From Arthrobacter sulfonylureivorans (lineage in GTDB: Bacteria > Actinomycetota > Actinomycetes > Actinomycetales > Micrococcaceae): a DNA stretch of 64,000 bases. This document shows positions 27,301 to 40,380 of this stretch, one piece after another. The stretch's first letter is position 1; the number at the start of each line of letters is the position of its first letter. The stretch covers positions 248,001 to 312,000 of the forward strand of contig RJAE01000002.1 in NCBI GenBank assembly GCA_004000035.1, given 5' to 3'. Both the position numbers and the translations under genes were made by a program. Below the pieces are notes generated by a model. It ran no database searches. It was not told where the DNA came from and saw only the letters and a list, made by a program, of their open reading frames with translations.

Positions 27301-28019
27301 GCGAACCAGCGCATTGATTCGACTTCGTCGCCGAAGAATTCAATCCGCACCGGGTGGTCATCGGTGGGCGAAAAGACATCCAAAATTCCGCCGCGCACGG
27401 CAAACTCGCCGCGCCGGCTGACCATGTCCACCCGGGCGTAGGCGGCTTCGGACAAGCGGCGGACCACATCGGTGAAGGCCACCTCGTCGCCGACCGCCAG
27501 CCCAACCGGCTGCAGCTCGCCCAGCCCCTGGACCAGCGGCTGAAGCACCGCACGCACCGGTGCGATGACCACGCGCAGCGGCGCCGCGCCGTCGTCGTGC
27601 TTGAGCCGGCGCAGCACCGAGAGCCGGCGCCCCACGGTGTCCGATCGCGGCGACAGCCGCTCGTGCGGCAACGTCTCCCAACTGGGGAACTCCTCGATGG
27701 ACTCATCCGGCAGGTAGCTCCGCAGCGCCGCGGCCAGGTCTTCCGTCTCCCGCCCGGTTGCCGTCACGGCCAGCACCACTCCGCCGGTGGTCGACGGCGG
27801 CGTGTCCGCCCCCGGTGATCGACCAAGGCCGTCCGCGGCCGCGTGGAGATCCGTTTCCAGCCCCTGCACCATCTCGGCCAGCAACGCCGCCCGCAACCCC
27901 GGCGGCGCACCGATCTGCAGGTCCTCGCTGCGCTCTGCCACCGGCCGGGCCGACTGCAGCCGCACCTTGGCGAACGAATCGTCCTGGGCGAGGGCTGTGC
28001 GCAGTCCGTTCAGGCTCAT
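24378..28019 (-). CDS. mfd: Transcription-repair coupling factor Mfd
   Basis: 1213 residues from ATG 28019 (MSLNGLRTAL). Mfd removes RNA polymerase stalled at DNA damage and recruits UvrABC. UvrB-like domains lie at the N-terminus (RGGILDVFSPTDDHPVRIEFFGDEVE), then the polymerase-interacting domain (LTEGDYVVHEQHGVGRFVEL), the superfamily 2 motor with DRLVSGDVGYGKTEIAVRA as Walker A and LVIVDEEQRFGVEHKE as DEEQ box, the RG motor motif RGRVGRGRERAYAYF, and a C-terminal TRCF domain (ELTDRYGELPEPVQNL). The length is normal for the family. It is convergent with the ABC exporter. Confidence 0.97.
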   Translation of the reverse strand: MSLNGLRTALAQDDSFAKVRLQSARPVAERSEDLQIGAPPGLRAALLAEMVQGLETDLHAAADGLGRSPGADTPPSTTGGVVLAVTATGRETEDLAAALRSYLPDESIEEFPSWETLPHERLSPRSDTVGRRLSVLRRLKHDDGAAPLRVVIAPVRAVLQPLVQGLGELQPVGLAVGDEVAFTDVVRRLSEAAYARVDMVSRRGEFAVRGGILDVFSPTDDHPVRIEFFGDEVESMRWFAVADQRSLAGEHVKHPTRLYAPPCRELLITPSVMSRAAKLKDQMPAAADMLEKIAGGIAVEGMESLSPVLVDAMVPFIGELPPGSIAVVIEPEKVRSRAHDLETTNDEFLAAAWATASEGGDAPLDLALQGDLEQAGFRSLGDTRTAAGEHQVSWWSITSFNPDDETVLDIDTLTIAAREPRGYQGDVAEMMEFIGSRVRDQWRVVVATEGPGPASRMAELFHDAQIPATRVESLENEPQPGIIEITTASTGKGFVFDGLKLGLLTEADLLGRASARSTRDMRKMPSRRRNAVDPLQLTEGDYVVHEQHGVGRFVELVQRSTGAGPTKAMREYLVLEYAASKRGAPGDRLFVPTDQLDQVTRYVGGETPVLSKMGGSDWAKTKSQARKAVKEIAGELIRLYSARMASRGHAFGPDTPWQRELEEAFPYIETPDQLTTINEVKADMEREVPMDRLVSGDVGYGKTEIAVRAAFKAVQDGKQAAVLVPTTLLSRQHFETFSERFSGFPVRVKALSRFQTSKEAKDTMEGIKNGSIDVVIGTHRLLSKEVQFKDLGLVIVDEEQRFGVEHKESLKKMRTNVDVLAMSATPIPRTLEMSLTGIRETSTLATPPEERHPVLTYVGPYTDQQTTAAIRRELMREGQVFFVHNRVSSIERQAARIRELVPEARVEVAHGQMSESRLEQIIVDFWEKRFDVLVCTTIIETGLDISNANTLIVDRADRYGLSQLHQLRGRVGRGRERAYAYFLFDAEKPLGEVALERLKAVAAHNELGAGMQLALKDLEIRGAGNLLGGEQSGHIAGVGFDLYIRLVGEAVADFRGETEQKVADMKIELPVNAHLPHDYVPGERLRLEAYRKLAQAATDEAIDEVVAELTDRYGELPEPVQNLVAVARFRVRARAAGLTDVAVQGNFIKFAPAALPESKVMRLTRMYPGSQVKPALDFILVPKPKTARIGGRDLADRQILEWAQEVIDAVFTE

Positions 28020-28156
28020 TTTTCCATCTTCTTCCGGTCGGGGCGCAACACGAATACCCTCCAGTTCGGCGGAACTGAGGGTCAGAAGTCCAACTTTACC
28101 GCGCACAGTAGGATGGTTGTTGGCCCAACCAGTTCCGAGAAATTCCGGGAGTCTTC

Positions 28157-28657
28157 ATGGCGCTCAGCGCTTCCACCACCCTGCCCTACCCCGCAGCCAA
28201 GATCACCGAAACCTTCACCGACGAGGCGTTCCTGCGCCACATCAGCGAGTTGGTCGGCGGCTCTTTGGAGTCGGTCCAGCGCGACGGCGATGTGTCCGGC
28301 GCCTTCACCCTGACCGTGGTCCGCAAGGTTCCCAGCGCGCGGCTGCCGGAGATCGCCAAGAAGATGCTGGGCGACTCGCTCACCGTCACCCAGACGGAAC
28401 GGTGGCAGGCACCCGCAGCGGACGGTTCGCGAACTGCCGACGTGACCATGAAGGTGGCCGGCGCGCCGGTGGACGTCAACGCCGTCCAGCAACTGGTTGT
28501 CGACGGGGGCTCCACCCGCGTGGATCTGACCGGCGACGTGAAATCCTCCATCCCGTTCCTGGGCGGGAAGATCGCCGCCGCCGCCGAACCCATGCTGGGC
28601 AAGGCCCTGAACATCCAGGCGCAGCAGGCCGAGGCCTGGCTGTCCGGCCGCTCCTGA
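28157..28657 (+). CDS. DUF2505 family protein
   Basis: 166 residues from ATG 28157, preceded by GGGAG. The sequence matches the DUF2505 pattern: a START-like fold starting with LPYPAAKITETFTDEAFL, alternating strands such as GAFTLTVVRKVP and DVTMKVAGAPV, VDLTGDVKSSIPFLGGKIAAAAEP, and a final helix. START-like folds often bind lipids or hydrophobic ligands, but no function is known for this family. It is divergent from mfd and is followed 16 bases later by a small membrane protein gene. Confidence 0.85.
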   Translation: MALSASTTLPYPAAKITETFTDEAFLRHISELVGGSLESVQRDGDVSGAFTLTVVRKVPSARLPEIAKKMLGDSLTVTQTERWQAPAADGSRTADVTMKVAGAPVDVNAVQQLVVDGGSTRVDLTGDVKSSIPFLGGKIAAAAEPMLGKALNIQAQQAEAWLSGRS

Positions 28658-28673
28658 TCCGGGAGCCGCAGAA

Positions 28674-28895
28674 ATGAACATTCCAGCCGCCCTGGCCTGG
28701 GTACTGATTCTGGCCGGCGTGTGGGCCCTGCTTGTCTGGGCTCCGCACCTTGTCCGGGTGTCGAAGGATCCCCGTTCCAAAGACGAGAAGGGTGCAATGA
28801 CCCGCTACTTCACCATGGAGTTCATGAAGGCCAGCACCTCCATGATCCTGGGCATTGCCACCTTGGTGATCGGCGTTCGCGGACTCGCCGGGTAA
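28674..28895 (+). CDS. Small two-TM membrane protein
   Basis: 73 residues from ATG 28674, preceded by GGGAG. TM segments are around ALAWVLILAGVWALLVWAP and STSMILGIATLVIGVRGL, with a charged loop (KDPRSKDEKG). It probably shares a transcript with the DUF2505 gene, ended by the hairpin at 28912-28946. No family is recognised. Confidence 0.65.
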   Translation: MNIPAALAWVLILAGVWALLVWAPHLVRVSKDPRSKDEKGAMTRYFTMEFMKASTSMILGIATLVIGVRGLAG

Positions 28896-28911
28896 GCAAC
28901 GAGGACATAGG

Positions 28912-28946
28912 AGGGCCGGGAAGCACGTGCGCTGCCCGGCCCTTTG
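28912..28946 (+). terminator. Intrinsic terminator after the DUF2505 operon
   Basis: A perfect 9-bp GC-rich stem (28912-28920 with 28935-28943) extends inward with an AGC/GCT pair, followed by a short T-run. It lies between convergent transcripts. Confidence 0.75.
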
Positions 28947-28958
28947 CTTAAGTTGCGG

Positions 28959-29420
28959 TCAGTTCGCCGCCAGCAGGGCTTCTTCCAGAGCCACCCACGC
29001 CAGCATGGCGCATTTGACCCGGGCCGGGTAGCGGGAGACGCCGGAGAGCGCGGCGGCGTCGCCGAGGATTTCTTCATCGGCCTCGATGCTGCCCCGGGAG
29101 CGCATCAGCTCGCGGAAGGTGTCCACTACTTTCAGCAGTTCCTCCCGGTCCATGCCCTGCACCAGGTCGCTGAGCACCGACGCGGAGGCCATCGAAATGG
29201 AGCAGCCCTGGCCGTCCCAGCTGATGGCGGAGAGGGTGATGCCGGCGCCGTCGTCGTGCACGGCTGCCCGAAGCGTGATTTCGTCCCCGCAGGTGGGATT
29301 AAGCATGTGCGACTCGCCGGACTTGTCGCCCTGCGGCGGATCGGCCAGCGGCGACCCGTTCCGTTTTTTGGCATGCTCCAGGATGATCTGCTGGTATAGC
29401 TGCTGCAGTTCCGCACTCAC
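28959..29420 (-). CDS. sufU: SufU, zinc-dependent sulfur acceptor for Fe-S cluster assembly
   Basis: 153 residues from GTG 29420, one base after the sufS stop, so translation is coupled. SufU takes persulfide from SufS and passes it to the SUF scaffold. The zinc ligands are visible: the Cys in LNPTCGDEITL, an Asp in the same stretch, the Cys in WDGQGCSISMASASV, and the Cys in RVKCAMLAWVALEEAL near the C-terminus. The segment between them is longer than in IscU, as expected for SufU. The sufBCD genes are not in this window. Confidence 0.95.
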   Translation of the reverse strand: MSAELQQLYQQIILEHAKKRNGSPLADPPQGDKSGESHMLNPTCGDEITLRAAVHDDGAGITLSAISWDGQGCSISMASASVLSDLVQGMDREELLKVVDTFRELMRSRGSIEADEEILGDAAALSGVSRYPARVKCAMLAWVALEEALLAAN

Positions 29421-29421
29421 G

Positions 29422-30798
<1,377 letters not shown>

Positions 30799-31029
30799 TC
30801 AGCCGACAATACGCAAGACAAGTCTGCGCTAATCATCCCACTTCGCCGGCCGCCGGTCACGTGAGTCCTGCCTTACCCGGGAGCACCGATCTGCTCTGGG
30901 CGCCCGGTTTTCCGAGGGAAAGGCGGCCGGAACCGCTCTCCGTGGCGTTGACCTGCCCTATACAAAGCCCCGCCGGCTGGTTAGAACGAAACTAAGCACC
31001 ATCGTCAGGAACCGATCTGCAGGAGCCTC

Positions 31030-32688
31030 ATGCCGACTCACCCCATGCCACCCGACCACGACGTACTGCGCCGGATCGCCGAAGAATCGTTCGGCTGGAA
31101 CGTCCTCCGCGAGGGGCAACTGGACGCGATGGCCGCAGCCGCCCGCGGCGAGGACGTGCTGGCCGTGATGCCCTCGGGACATGGAAAGTCCGCCGTCTAC
31201 CAGGTGCCGGCCGTCGCCTTGCCGGGCACCGCCGTCGTTATCTCTCCGCTGATTGCGCTGCAGTACGACCAGGTGGATGCCATCAACGACGATCTGGGCG
31301 CCGGCCGGGCCTTCGCCGTGAATTCGCAGCAGCGGGCCTCGGCCGACCGTGCCGCGTGGGACGCCGCGGCCAGCGGCGAGGCGAAGTTCCTGTTCCTGGC
31401 CCCGGAACAGCTGGCCCGTGAAGAAACCCTGCAGCGGCTGGCGGAGCTGGACATCTCGCTGTTCGTGGTGGACGAGGCGCACTGCATCTCCTCCTGGGGC
31501 CACGATTTCCGGCCCGACTACTTGACGCTCACCCCGGTGGTGAAGCGGCTGAAGCACCCGCCCGTGGTGGCCCTGACGGCAACCGCGTCGCCGCATACCC
31601 GAACGGAGATCATCGACCGCTTGGGCATGCGGGAGCCCTTCATCACCGTGCAGAGCTTCGACCGGCCGAACCTCCACCTCCGGGTGCTGCGGCACCACGA
31701 GGACCGCGGCAAGCGGCAAGCCGTGGTGGAGCAGGTGGCCGGATTGGGCGGGCCGGGGCTGCTGTACACGGCCACCCGCAAGGACACCGAGCGCTACGCC
31801 GCCGAGCTGGCCGAGCGCGGCCTGCGGACGGACGCCTATCACGCGGGGCGGCGGGCCGCCGACAGGGTGGCGATCCACGAACGGTTCCTCGATGGCGAGG
31901 CGGACGTGGTGGTGGCGACCTCCGCGTTCGGCATGGGCATCGACAAGCCGGACGTCCGGTTTGTGGTGCACGCGGACATCCCCGACTCGCTGGACAGCTA
32001 CTATCAGGAGATCGGCCGCGCCGGCCGGGACGGTGCACCGGCGCAGGCGGTCTTGCACTACCGGTCCGAGGACCTGGGCCTGCAGCGCTTCTTCGCCGGC
32101 GGTGCCCCCGATCCGGACGAGCTCGCCGCGGTCTTCGGCGCCATCCGGGAGCACGGTCCGCTCCGCCCGGCCGCGCTGCGCGAACAGACCGGCCTCTCGC
32201 AGCGGAAACAGTCCCGCCTGCTCAACCTCTTGGAACACAGCGGCAGCATCGCCGTGAACCGCAACGGCTACCGGGCGGTCGGCGGGGTAAACCCCTCGTC
32301 GGCCGCGGACAAGGCACTGGCGGAAGCCGCTTCGCGGCACCGGATCGACGAATCACGGATCGAAATGGCCCGCGGCTACGCCGAGACCGACCATTGCCGC
32401 CGCGACTGGCTGCTGAACTACTTCGGCGAAGAGACCGACGGCTACTGCGGCAATTGCGACAACTGCGAGGCCGGGTCGGAGGCAGTGGCGGAAGCCCGGG
32501 AAGCCGAGATGCCGGAGGGCTACGAGATCCAGCGGCCGGTGAAACACCGAGAATGGGGACCGGGCATCGTGATGGGGACCCAGCCCGACCGGATCACGGT
32601 CCTTTTCGAGTCGGTCGGCTACAAGGACATCGCGCTGTCAGCTGTCCGGGAGGACGCCGGGTTGCTGGAATCCATCACGGATCGGTAG
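31030..32688 (+). CDS. recQ: RecQ-family ATP-dependent DNA helicase
   Basis: 552 residues from ATG 31030. Helicase core: Walker [18 protein letters not shown], motif Ib [15 protein letters not shown]-like [24 protein letters not shown], motif [20 protein letters not shown] and the arginine motif [12 protein letters not shown]. The RecQ zinc site follows ([13 protein letters not shown], then CGNCDNC). The C-terminal segment [22 protein letters not shown] resembles a small beta-domain (DUF3553-like); no HRDC domain is present. RecQ unwinds DNA 3' to 5' in recombination and repair. Its location just upstream of rmlA looks like simple adjacency. Confidence 0.94.
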   Translation: MPTHPMPPDHDVLRRIAEESFGWNVLREGQLDAMAAAARGEDVLAVMPSGHGKSAVYQVPAVALPGTAVVISPLIALQYDQVDAINDDLGAGRAFAVNSQQRASADRAAWDAAASGEAKFLFLAPEQLAREETLQRLAELDISLFVVDEAHCISSWGHDFRPDYLTLTPVVKRLKHPPVVALTATASPHTRTEIIDRLGMREPFITVQSFDRPNLHLRVLRHHEDRGKRQAVVEQVAGLGGPGLLYTATRKDTERYAAELAERGLRTDAYHAGRRAADRVAIHERFLDGEADVVVATSAFGMGIDKPDVRFVVHADIPDSLDSYYQEIGRAGRDGAPAQAVLHYRSEDLGLQRFFAGGAPDPDELAAVFGAIREHGPLRPAALREQTGLSQRKQSRLLNLLEHSGSIAVNRNGYRAVGGVNPSSAADKALAEAASRHRIDESRIEMARGYAETDHCRRDWLLNYFGEETDGYCGNCDNCEAGSEAVAEAREAEMPEGYEIQRPVKHREWGPGIVMGTQPDRITVLFESVGYKDIALSAVREDAGLLESITDR

Positions 32689-32801
32689 CGCCACCCGCCC
32701 CGAACCGCCTGCGCCGCGAACGATGGTGCGGGTGGAAGCCGTCGGCAGAGAAACCGGCCATCCTCTATACAAAGTGGTGCCGCCACGCTAGACATAACGC
32801 T

Positions 32802-33680
32802 ATGCGGGGGATAATTCTGGCTGGGGGAACAGGATCGCGGTTGCATCCGATCACCCTTGGCATCAGCAAACAGCTAGTACCTGTCTACGACAAGCCGATG
32901 ATCTACTATCCGCTGTCGACGCTCATGCTGGCTGGAATCCGGGACATTCTGATCATCACCACACCGGTGGACGCGGCCCAGTTCCAAGCCCTGCTTGGTG
33001 ACGGGTCCCAGTTCGGTATCTCGCTGACCTACCGGCAGCAGGAAGCGCCCAATGGGCTGGCCGAAGCCTTCCTCATCGGGGCGGAACACATTGGAACCGA
33101 CGCGTGTGCCTTGGTGCTCGGAGACAACCTGTTTTACGGCCCCGGGCTGGGCACGCAGCTCGAGGACATTGCCAGAGTCGACGGTGGCACCATCTTTGGT
33201 TATTGGGTGGCGGACCCGAGCGCCTACGGCGTGGTCGAATTCGATGCCAACGGCACGGCGGTTTCGATCGAAGAGAAACCGCAGAGGCCCAAAAGCAATT
33301 ACGCGGTTCCGGGGCTGTATTTCTACGACAACGACGTCGTCGAGATGTCCCGGACCTTGCGGCCCTCTGCCCGCGGTGAATTGGAGATCACCGACCTGAA
33401 CCGGCTGTACATGGACCAGGGCCGCCTGACCGTGAAGATCCTCCCGCGCGGGACTGCGTGGCTGGACACCGGGACCTTCGATTCGCTCAACGATGCCTCC
33501 AACTTCATCCGGACCATTGCCAACCGCCAGGGCATGCCCATCGGCTCTCCCGAAGAAGTTGCGTGGCGGATGAAGTACATCGACGACGAACAGCTTCACG
33601 GGCATGGCCAGTCGCTGGCCAAAAGCGGCTACGGAACCTATCTCCTGGACCTGCTCGAGAGCACCCGCTACGGGCGATGA
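32802..33680 (+). CDS. rmlA: Glucose-1-phosphate thymidylyltransferase RmlA
   Basis: 292 residues from ATG 32802. The first enzyme of dTDP-rhamnose synthesis makes dTDP-glucose from dTTP and glucose-1-phosphate. The nucleotide-binding start [18 protein letters not shown] is clear, followed by [21 protein letters not shown], the Asp in VLGDNLFYG, the EEKP motif and [13 protein letters not shown]. No Shine-Dalgarno precedes the ATG; a TAGACA seven bases upstream would fit a leaderless promoter, though it lacks the final T of the consensus. Genes for the remaining rhamnose steps follow. Confidence 0.96.
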   Translation: MRGIILAGGTGSRLHPITLGISKQLVPVYDKPMIYYPLSTLMLAGIRDILIITTPVDAAQFQALLGDGSQFGISLTYRQQEAPNGLAEAFLIGAEHIGTDACALVLGDNLFYGPGLGTQLEDIARVDGGTIFGYWVADPSAYGVVEFDANGTAVSIEEKPQRPKSNYAVPGLYFYDNDVVEMSRTLRPSARGELEITDLNRLYMDQGRLTVKILPRGTAWLDTGTFDSLNDASNFIRTIANRQGMPIGSPEEVAWRMKYIDDEQLHGHGQSLAKSGYGTYLLDLLESTRYGR

Positions 33681-33773
33681 TCGGCCCGGCCGGACGACAG
33701 CCGACCTGATGCGGATGGTGCCGCCGGACGCGGGCGAGCGTCGGTGTCTCCGTCAATCTTGCTGCAGCCCTAG

Positions 33774-36255
<2,482 letters not shown>

Positions 36256-36259
<4 letters not shown>

Positions 36260-37047
36260 CCCCAGTCCCGCAGCGCATCCACGAGTCGAGGTCCGCCGGC
36301 AAGCCCTGGCTCTTCCTTTCGCCCCATCTGGATGACGCCATCTTGTCCTGTGGCGCCCTCATTGAAGCCGAGGCGGGGCGCCGCGAGGTGACGGTAGCGA
36401 CCATTTTCACCGAATCGGCCCCGCCGCCACACACCCGGTCGGCGCGCACCTTTATGCGTTTGGCCCACATCGAGGACGCCGCGGCGCTCTTCGAGGCCCG
36501 CCGTGCCGAAGACCTTGCAGTGCTGCGGAACCTGGGCGTCAAGCATCTTCACCTCGGCGCCACCGATGCCATCTACCGCCGACGGACGCCCGCGGCTGGC
36601 CCGCTGGGCCAGTTGGCCCGCTTCCTGCCGGAACTGGTGCACACCTACCCCACCTACCGCTTCAATATTGTGCGGGGACGGATTTCACGCGGCGACCGCC
36701 GACTCATGGCCCAGTTGCGCAGCACGGTGGAGCGGCTGATGGAGCAAACGCGGGCCGAACTCATTTTCTGCCCCCTCGGTGTCGGCAGGCATGTGGACCA
36801 CGTAGTGGCCAGGACTCTGGGCACGGCCTTTCCCGAGCGTGTGGTCTACTACTCCGACTTTCCCTACAACCAGTCCGCCGAACCGGAGGCCGCCTTCCTC
36901 TCCGAACACCTGTTGGAACCCTGGCATTGGGACGAGGGAATCGAGGCCAAGGAACACTGGATCCGCCAATACGGCACACAAGCCGATGCATTGTTCCCCG
37001 ACGGCCGGATCCCGGCGGCGCGGGAATCGTATTTCGCGCCGCTATGA
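36256..37047 (+). CDS. PIG-L family N-deacetylase
   Basis: 263 residues from GTG 36256, overlapping the previous stop (GTGA). The metal-binding motif LSPHLDDAILSCG is at the N-terminus and the later GVGRHVDHV supplies the HxxH His. PIG-L/LmbE enzymes remove acetyl groups from N-acetylglucosamine derivatives such as sugars, mycothiol precursors or bacillithiol precursors. Placement between rhamnose synthesis and a glycosyltransferase suggests a carbohydrate substrate, possibly a nucleotide-sugar or polymer; this is inference. Confidence 0.9.
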
Positions 37048-37096
37048 CCAGCGCAGTCGACGTGAGGCGCCCTGCGCCGGCACTGAGGGGAATGCT

Positions 37097-38263
37097 ATGA
37101 CGTCAATCGATCATCCGTTGCATGTACTCGTGGCTCATCCGTCCGCGGACCTGTACGGCTCGGACCGGGTGCTGCTTGAGACGGTCCAGGCCCTGCTGGA
37201 GCGCGGACACCGGGTGGCGGTGGCCCTTCCCCGGCCAGGTCCGCTGGTGGATGAACTGATCAGACGGGGAGCCCTGGTGGAGTTCTGTCCTACCTTGGTG
37301 CTGCGCCGGTCCCTGCTCTCGCTGTCCGGGTTGCTGCGTCTGGCAGGCGAGGGCGTCTACGGGTTCTGGGCGGGCATGCGGGTGATACGCCGCTACCGTC
37401 CCGACGTGCTGTACGTGAACACCGTGGCCGTCCCGTTATGGCCGCTGCTGGGCCGGCTAAGCCGCGTCCCCACAGTGACCCACGTCCACGAAGCCGAGCG
37501 CCATACGCCGCGCAGGCTGCAGCTTGCCACGGCGCTGCCGCTGCTGCTTGCAGACCGGATCGTGGCCAACAGCCGCTTCACCGCCGACACCTTGGCGCAT
37601 GTGCTGCCGGCGCTGCGCGGCCAAGCCCGTGTGGTGTACAACGGCGTGCCCGGACCGGCTGGGCCGCGGCAGGCTCGCACAGCGCTCGACGGCGGCCTGC
37701 GCGTGGCCTACGTGGGCCGCCTCTCGCACCGCAAGGGGCCGGACCTGGCCGTGGAGGCGGTGGCGCGGCTTCGAGAGCGCGGCGTGGCCGCCACTCTGGC
37801 TATTGTCGGCGCCGCGGTCCCCGGCTATGAGGACTACGAGCACGCGCTGCGGAGCCGGGTCCGCGAGCTGGGCCTGGGTGGCGAAGTCCTTTTCCACGGC
37901 TTCCAACCCAACCCGTGGGACATCTTGGCTGACGCCGACGCCGCGGTTGTTCCCTCCCGGCTGGACGAGTCGTTCGGCAACACGGCAGTGGAAGCGGTGC
38001 TTGCCTGCCGGCCGCTGGTAGCCAGCTCGGTCCCCGGGCTTCGCGAGGCCGCCGGTCACTATGCCAGCGCCCAATTTACGGCGCCGGATGACGCCGCCGC
38101 ACTGGCAGATGCGCTGGAACGGGTGGCCGTGGACTGGGAGCATTTCCGGGCCGCAGCCGTTGCCGACGCCGACGCCGCCCTCGAACGCCACGCTCCGCAC
38201 CGGTATCGGCACAGCATCGCGGAAGTCATAGCCGGGACGGCCGGCGCGCGCCGCAGACGCTGA
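37097..38263 (+). CDS. GT4-family glycosyltransferase
   Basis: 388 residues from ATG 37097, preceded by GAGGGGA. The GT-B fold shows an N-terminal acceptor domain with HVLVAHPSADLYGSDRVLLETV and THVHEAER, and a C-terminal donor domain starting RVAYVGRLSHRKGPDLAVEAV, with the E-x7-E signature in PSRLDESFGNTAVEAVLA. GT4 retaining enzymes transfer a sugar from a nucleotide or lipid donor. The dTDP-rhamnose genes just upstream make a rhamnosyl or related transfer plausible, but donor and acceptor cannot be read from sequence. It is the last gene of the rml run. Confidence 0.92.
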   Translation: MTSIDHPLHVLVAHPSADLYGSDRVLLETVQALLERGHRVAVALPRPGPLVDELIRRGALVEFCPTLVLRRSLLSLSGLLRLAGEGVYGFWAGMRVIRRYRPDVLYVNTVAVPLWPLLGRLSRVPTVTHVHEAERHTPRRLQLATALPLLLADRIVANSRFTADTLAHVLPALRGQARVVYNGVPGPAGPRQARTALDGGLRVAYVGRLSHRKGPDLAVEAVARLRERGVAATLAIVGAAVPGYEDYEHALRSRVRELGLGGEVLFHGFQPNPWDILADADAAVVPSRLDESFGNTAVEAVLACRPLVASSVPGLREAAGHYASAQFTAPDDAAALADALERVAVDWEHFRAAAVADADAALERHAPHRYRHSIAEVIAGTAGARRRR

Positions 38264-38493
38264 CGCAGGGAGACAGAGCACGCGGTCCAACCTTCACGTG
38301 CCACAGCCGCCCCGCGAGTTATCGACGGCAAGGCCCATGGCACCCGCACTGTTAACTCCCGGCGAAGCCGAGTTACCGGCAGGCGGCGCGGACATCGCTC
38401 CCCCGTCGTTGCCCGTTCATTGGCATGGGCAACAGTAGGCGATGCCGGCCACTTCTGAACGGGTCGGCACTCACTCGACCGGAGGTTCGATTC

Positions 38494-40317
38494 ATGCACC
38501 CGTCCCCCACTCCACAAGCAACTCGGCTGTCCCGGCCGCTGCGCCTGACCGTCGGCACCTTGGCCCTGCTGGCCGCCGGCACCATGGTTGGTCCCGCCGC
38601 CACCGCTGCGCCCGGCCCCGCCGAAAACGACTGGGCCGCCGCCGCCTACCGAGGAGGAGTCGACGTCGTTGATGGTCCGGATGCAGACCAGCAGACCCTC
38701 GATGGCACCGTCTTCAATGACAAGAACAAGAACTCCAAGCAGGACGTCAACGAACCCGGCGTGCGCGGCGTCACCGTCTCCAACGGCAGCGACGTCGTGA
38801 CCACGGACAGCCACGGCCGCTACCAGTTGCCGGCCTTCGATAACATGACAGTCTTCGTCACCCAGCCGCGCGGCTATCAGGTGCCGGTGGACGATGACAA
38901 CGTCGCCCAGTTCTTCTACAACCACTTGCCCGAAGGCTCGCCGGAGCTGAAGTACGGCGGGATCGCCCCGACCGGAGCGCTGCCTGACCAGGTGAACTTC
39001 CCGCTGGTCAAGAGTCAGCTCACCCAGTCGCCGGAGCAGCACTGCGCCTTCGGCGCCGACGTCCAGACCTACAACCAGAAGGAGGTGGAGTTCGCGCGCA
39101 ACGGCGTCTTCACCGACCTGGCCGCACGCACCGATTATGCCGGCTGCGGCGCCCTATTCATCGGTGACATTGTGGGCGACGATCTGTCCCTCTTCGGGCA
39201 GACCCGGGAACTGACGGCCATGCTCAACGGTCCGGCCCGTTTCCTCCCAGGCAACCATGACCTTGATTTCGACGCTCTCGACGGCGAGCACGAGTTCGAC
39301 ACCTACCGCAGCCAGTTCGGCCCGGAGTACTACTCGTACGACGCCGGGAAGGCCCACGTCGTCGCCCTGAGCAACATCGAATACCCGACGACGATCCCCG
39401 CGAAGAAGAGCAGCTACACCTACTCCCTCGGCGAGCGCCAGCTCGCGTGGCTTCGCGCGGACATCGCTAAGGTGCCCAAGGACCAGGTGATAGTCCTGGC
39501 CGGCCACAGCCCGCTGCTTGAGTTCTTTTACAGCGACTCCCACACCATGAAGCAGCTGCAGGAGGTCTACCGGATCCTCGAGGGCCGCGAAGTCGTCTCC
39601 CTCGGCGGGCACACCCACATGTCGGAGAACCTGCGCGAAGGAGACCTCATGGCCGGCTGGCGCGACGAGGTCGGCGACGCGGGCCTGCCGTTCACGCACC
39701 TGACGGTCCCGGCCGTATCGGGCCACTGGTACGGCGGACGCGTCCTGGAGGAGGGCTACCCCACCTCGGTACAGCGGGACGGCACCCCGCCCGGCGTCCT
39801 GACCCTGGATATCAAGAACACCGAGGTTAAGGAACGCTTCAGCATCCGCGGCGGCGACGAAACCGAGCAGATGGCCTTGGGCCTTAACACCCCGGCCTAC
39901 CGCACCTGGTACGCCGAGAACGTCACCAAGCCCCGCGGTACGGCTCCAGCTCTTGAGAATCCGATGCAGGTCTCGCGCACCGATCTGGCCGGCCAGACCT
40001 GGCTGACCACCAACTTCTGGATGGGCAGCACCGGGTCCACCGTCAAGGTCACTCTGGACGGCGGCGCCGCCACCGAGGCCGTCCGCACCCAGCAAATGCA
40101 GGGCGAGACCCCGCTCATCGGCGCCGAGTGGTCAGACCCGGCGGCCATCCAGGAGCAGTTCGTCCACGGCGGCGGCTTGGCCGACCGCTCGATGCACCTC
40201 TGGCGGCTTGAACTGCCTGCTGACCTCGCCGTCGGCGAGCACACCGCCGAGGTCTCCGCCACCGACGTCCACGGACGGGAGTTCACCGAGACGCTGACCT
40301 TCAACGTCGTGGAGTAA
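38494..40317 (+). CDS. Secreted calcineurin-like phosphoesterase
   Basis: 607 residues from ATG 38494, with GGAGG upstream. A Sec signal peptide ends near ATA-APG. Residues about 70-125 resemble a B-type Cna/SdrD-like repeat (GTVFNDKNKNSKQDVNEPGVRGVTV). The metallophosphoesterase domain then shows a D-x-Q first motif (GADVQTYN), GD in FIGDIVGDD, GNHD in FLPGNHDLDFD, GHSP, and GHTH in LGGHTHMSE, so metal ligands are intact. The C-terminal region is a beta-sandwich of the kind attached to this family. Its extracellular substrate is unknown; phosphodiesters in cell-surface polymers are a reasonable idea given the neighbouring genes. Confidence 0.93.
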   Translation: MHPSPTPQATRLSRPLRLTVGTLALLAAGTMVGPAATAAPGPAENDWAAAAYRGGVDVVDGPDADQQTLDGTVFNDKNKNSKQDVNEPGVRGVTVSNGSDVVTTDSHGRYQLPAFDNMTVFVTQPRGYQVPVDDDNVAQFFYNHLPEGSPELKYGGIAPTGALPDQVNFPLVKSQLTQSPEQHCAFGADVQTYNQKEVEFARNGVFTDLAARTDYAGCGALFIGDIVGDDLSLFGQTRELTAMLNGPARFLPGNHDLDFDALDGEHEFDTYRSQFGPEYYSYDAGKAHVVALSNIEYPTTIPAKKSSYTYSLGERQLAWLRADIAKVPKDQVIVLAGHSPLLEFFYSDSHTMKQLQEVYRILEGREVVSLGGHTHMSENLREGDLMAGWRDEVGDAGLPFTHLTVPAVSGHWYGGRVLEEGYPTSVQRDGTPPGVLTLDIKNTEVKERFSIRGGDETEQMALGLNTPAYRTWYAENVTKPRGTAPALENPMQVSRTDLAGQTWLTTNFWMGSTGSTVKVTLDGGAATEAVRTQQMQGETPLIGAEWSDPAAIQEQFVHGGGLADRSMHLWRLELPADLAVGEHTAEVSATDVHGREFTETLTFNVVE

Positions 40318-40329
40318 CCCGGTCTCCTC

Positions 40330-40380
40330 GGCCGGCATGGGCCCGGCGGTTCGCTCCGCCGGGCCCATGCCGGCCTTAAT
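40330..40380. terminator. Strong bidirectional terminator hairpin
   Basis: A perfect 20-bp stem (40330-40349 with 40356-40375) with a six-base TTCGCT loop lies between two convergent genes. TTAAT follows on the plus strand. Confidence 0.85.

Noticed and set aside
30958-32340. 460-residue open frame antisense to recQ
   Set aside because: Shadow frame; recQ on the other strand has all helicase motifs.
38353-38375. TAACTC/GAGTTA inverted repeat before the phosphoesterase gene
   Set aside because: Only six base pairs with an 11-base spacer, expected by chance in a window this size.
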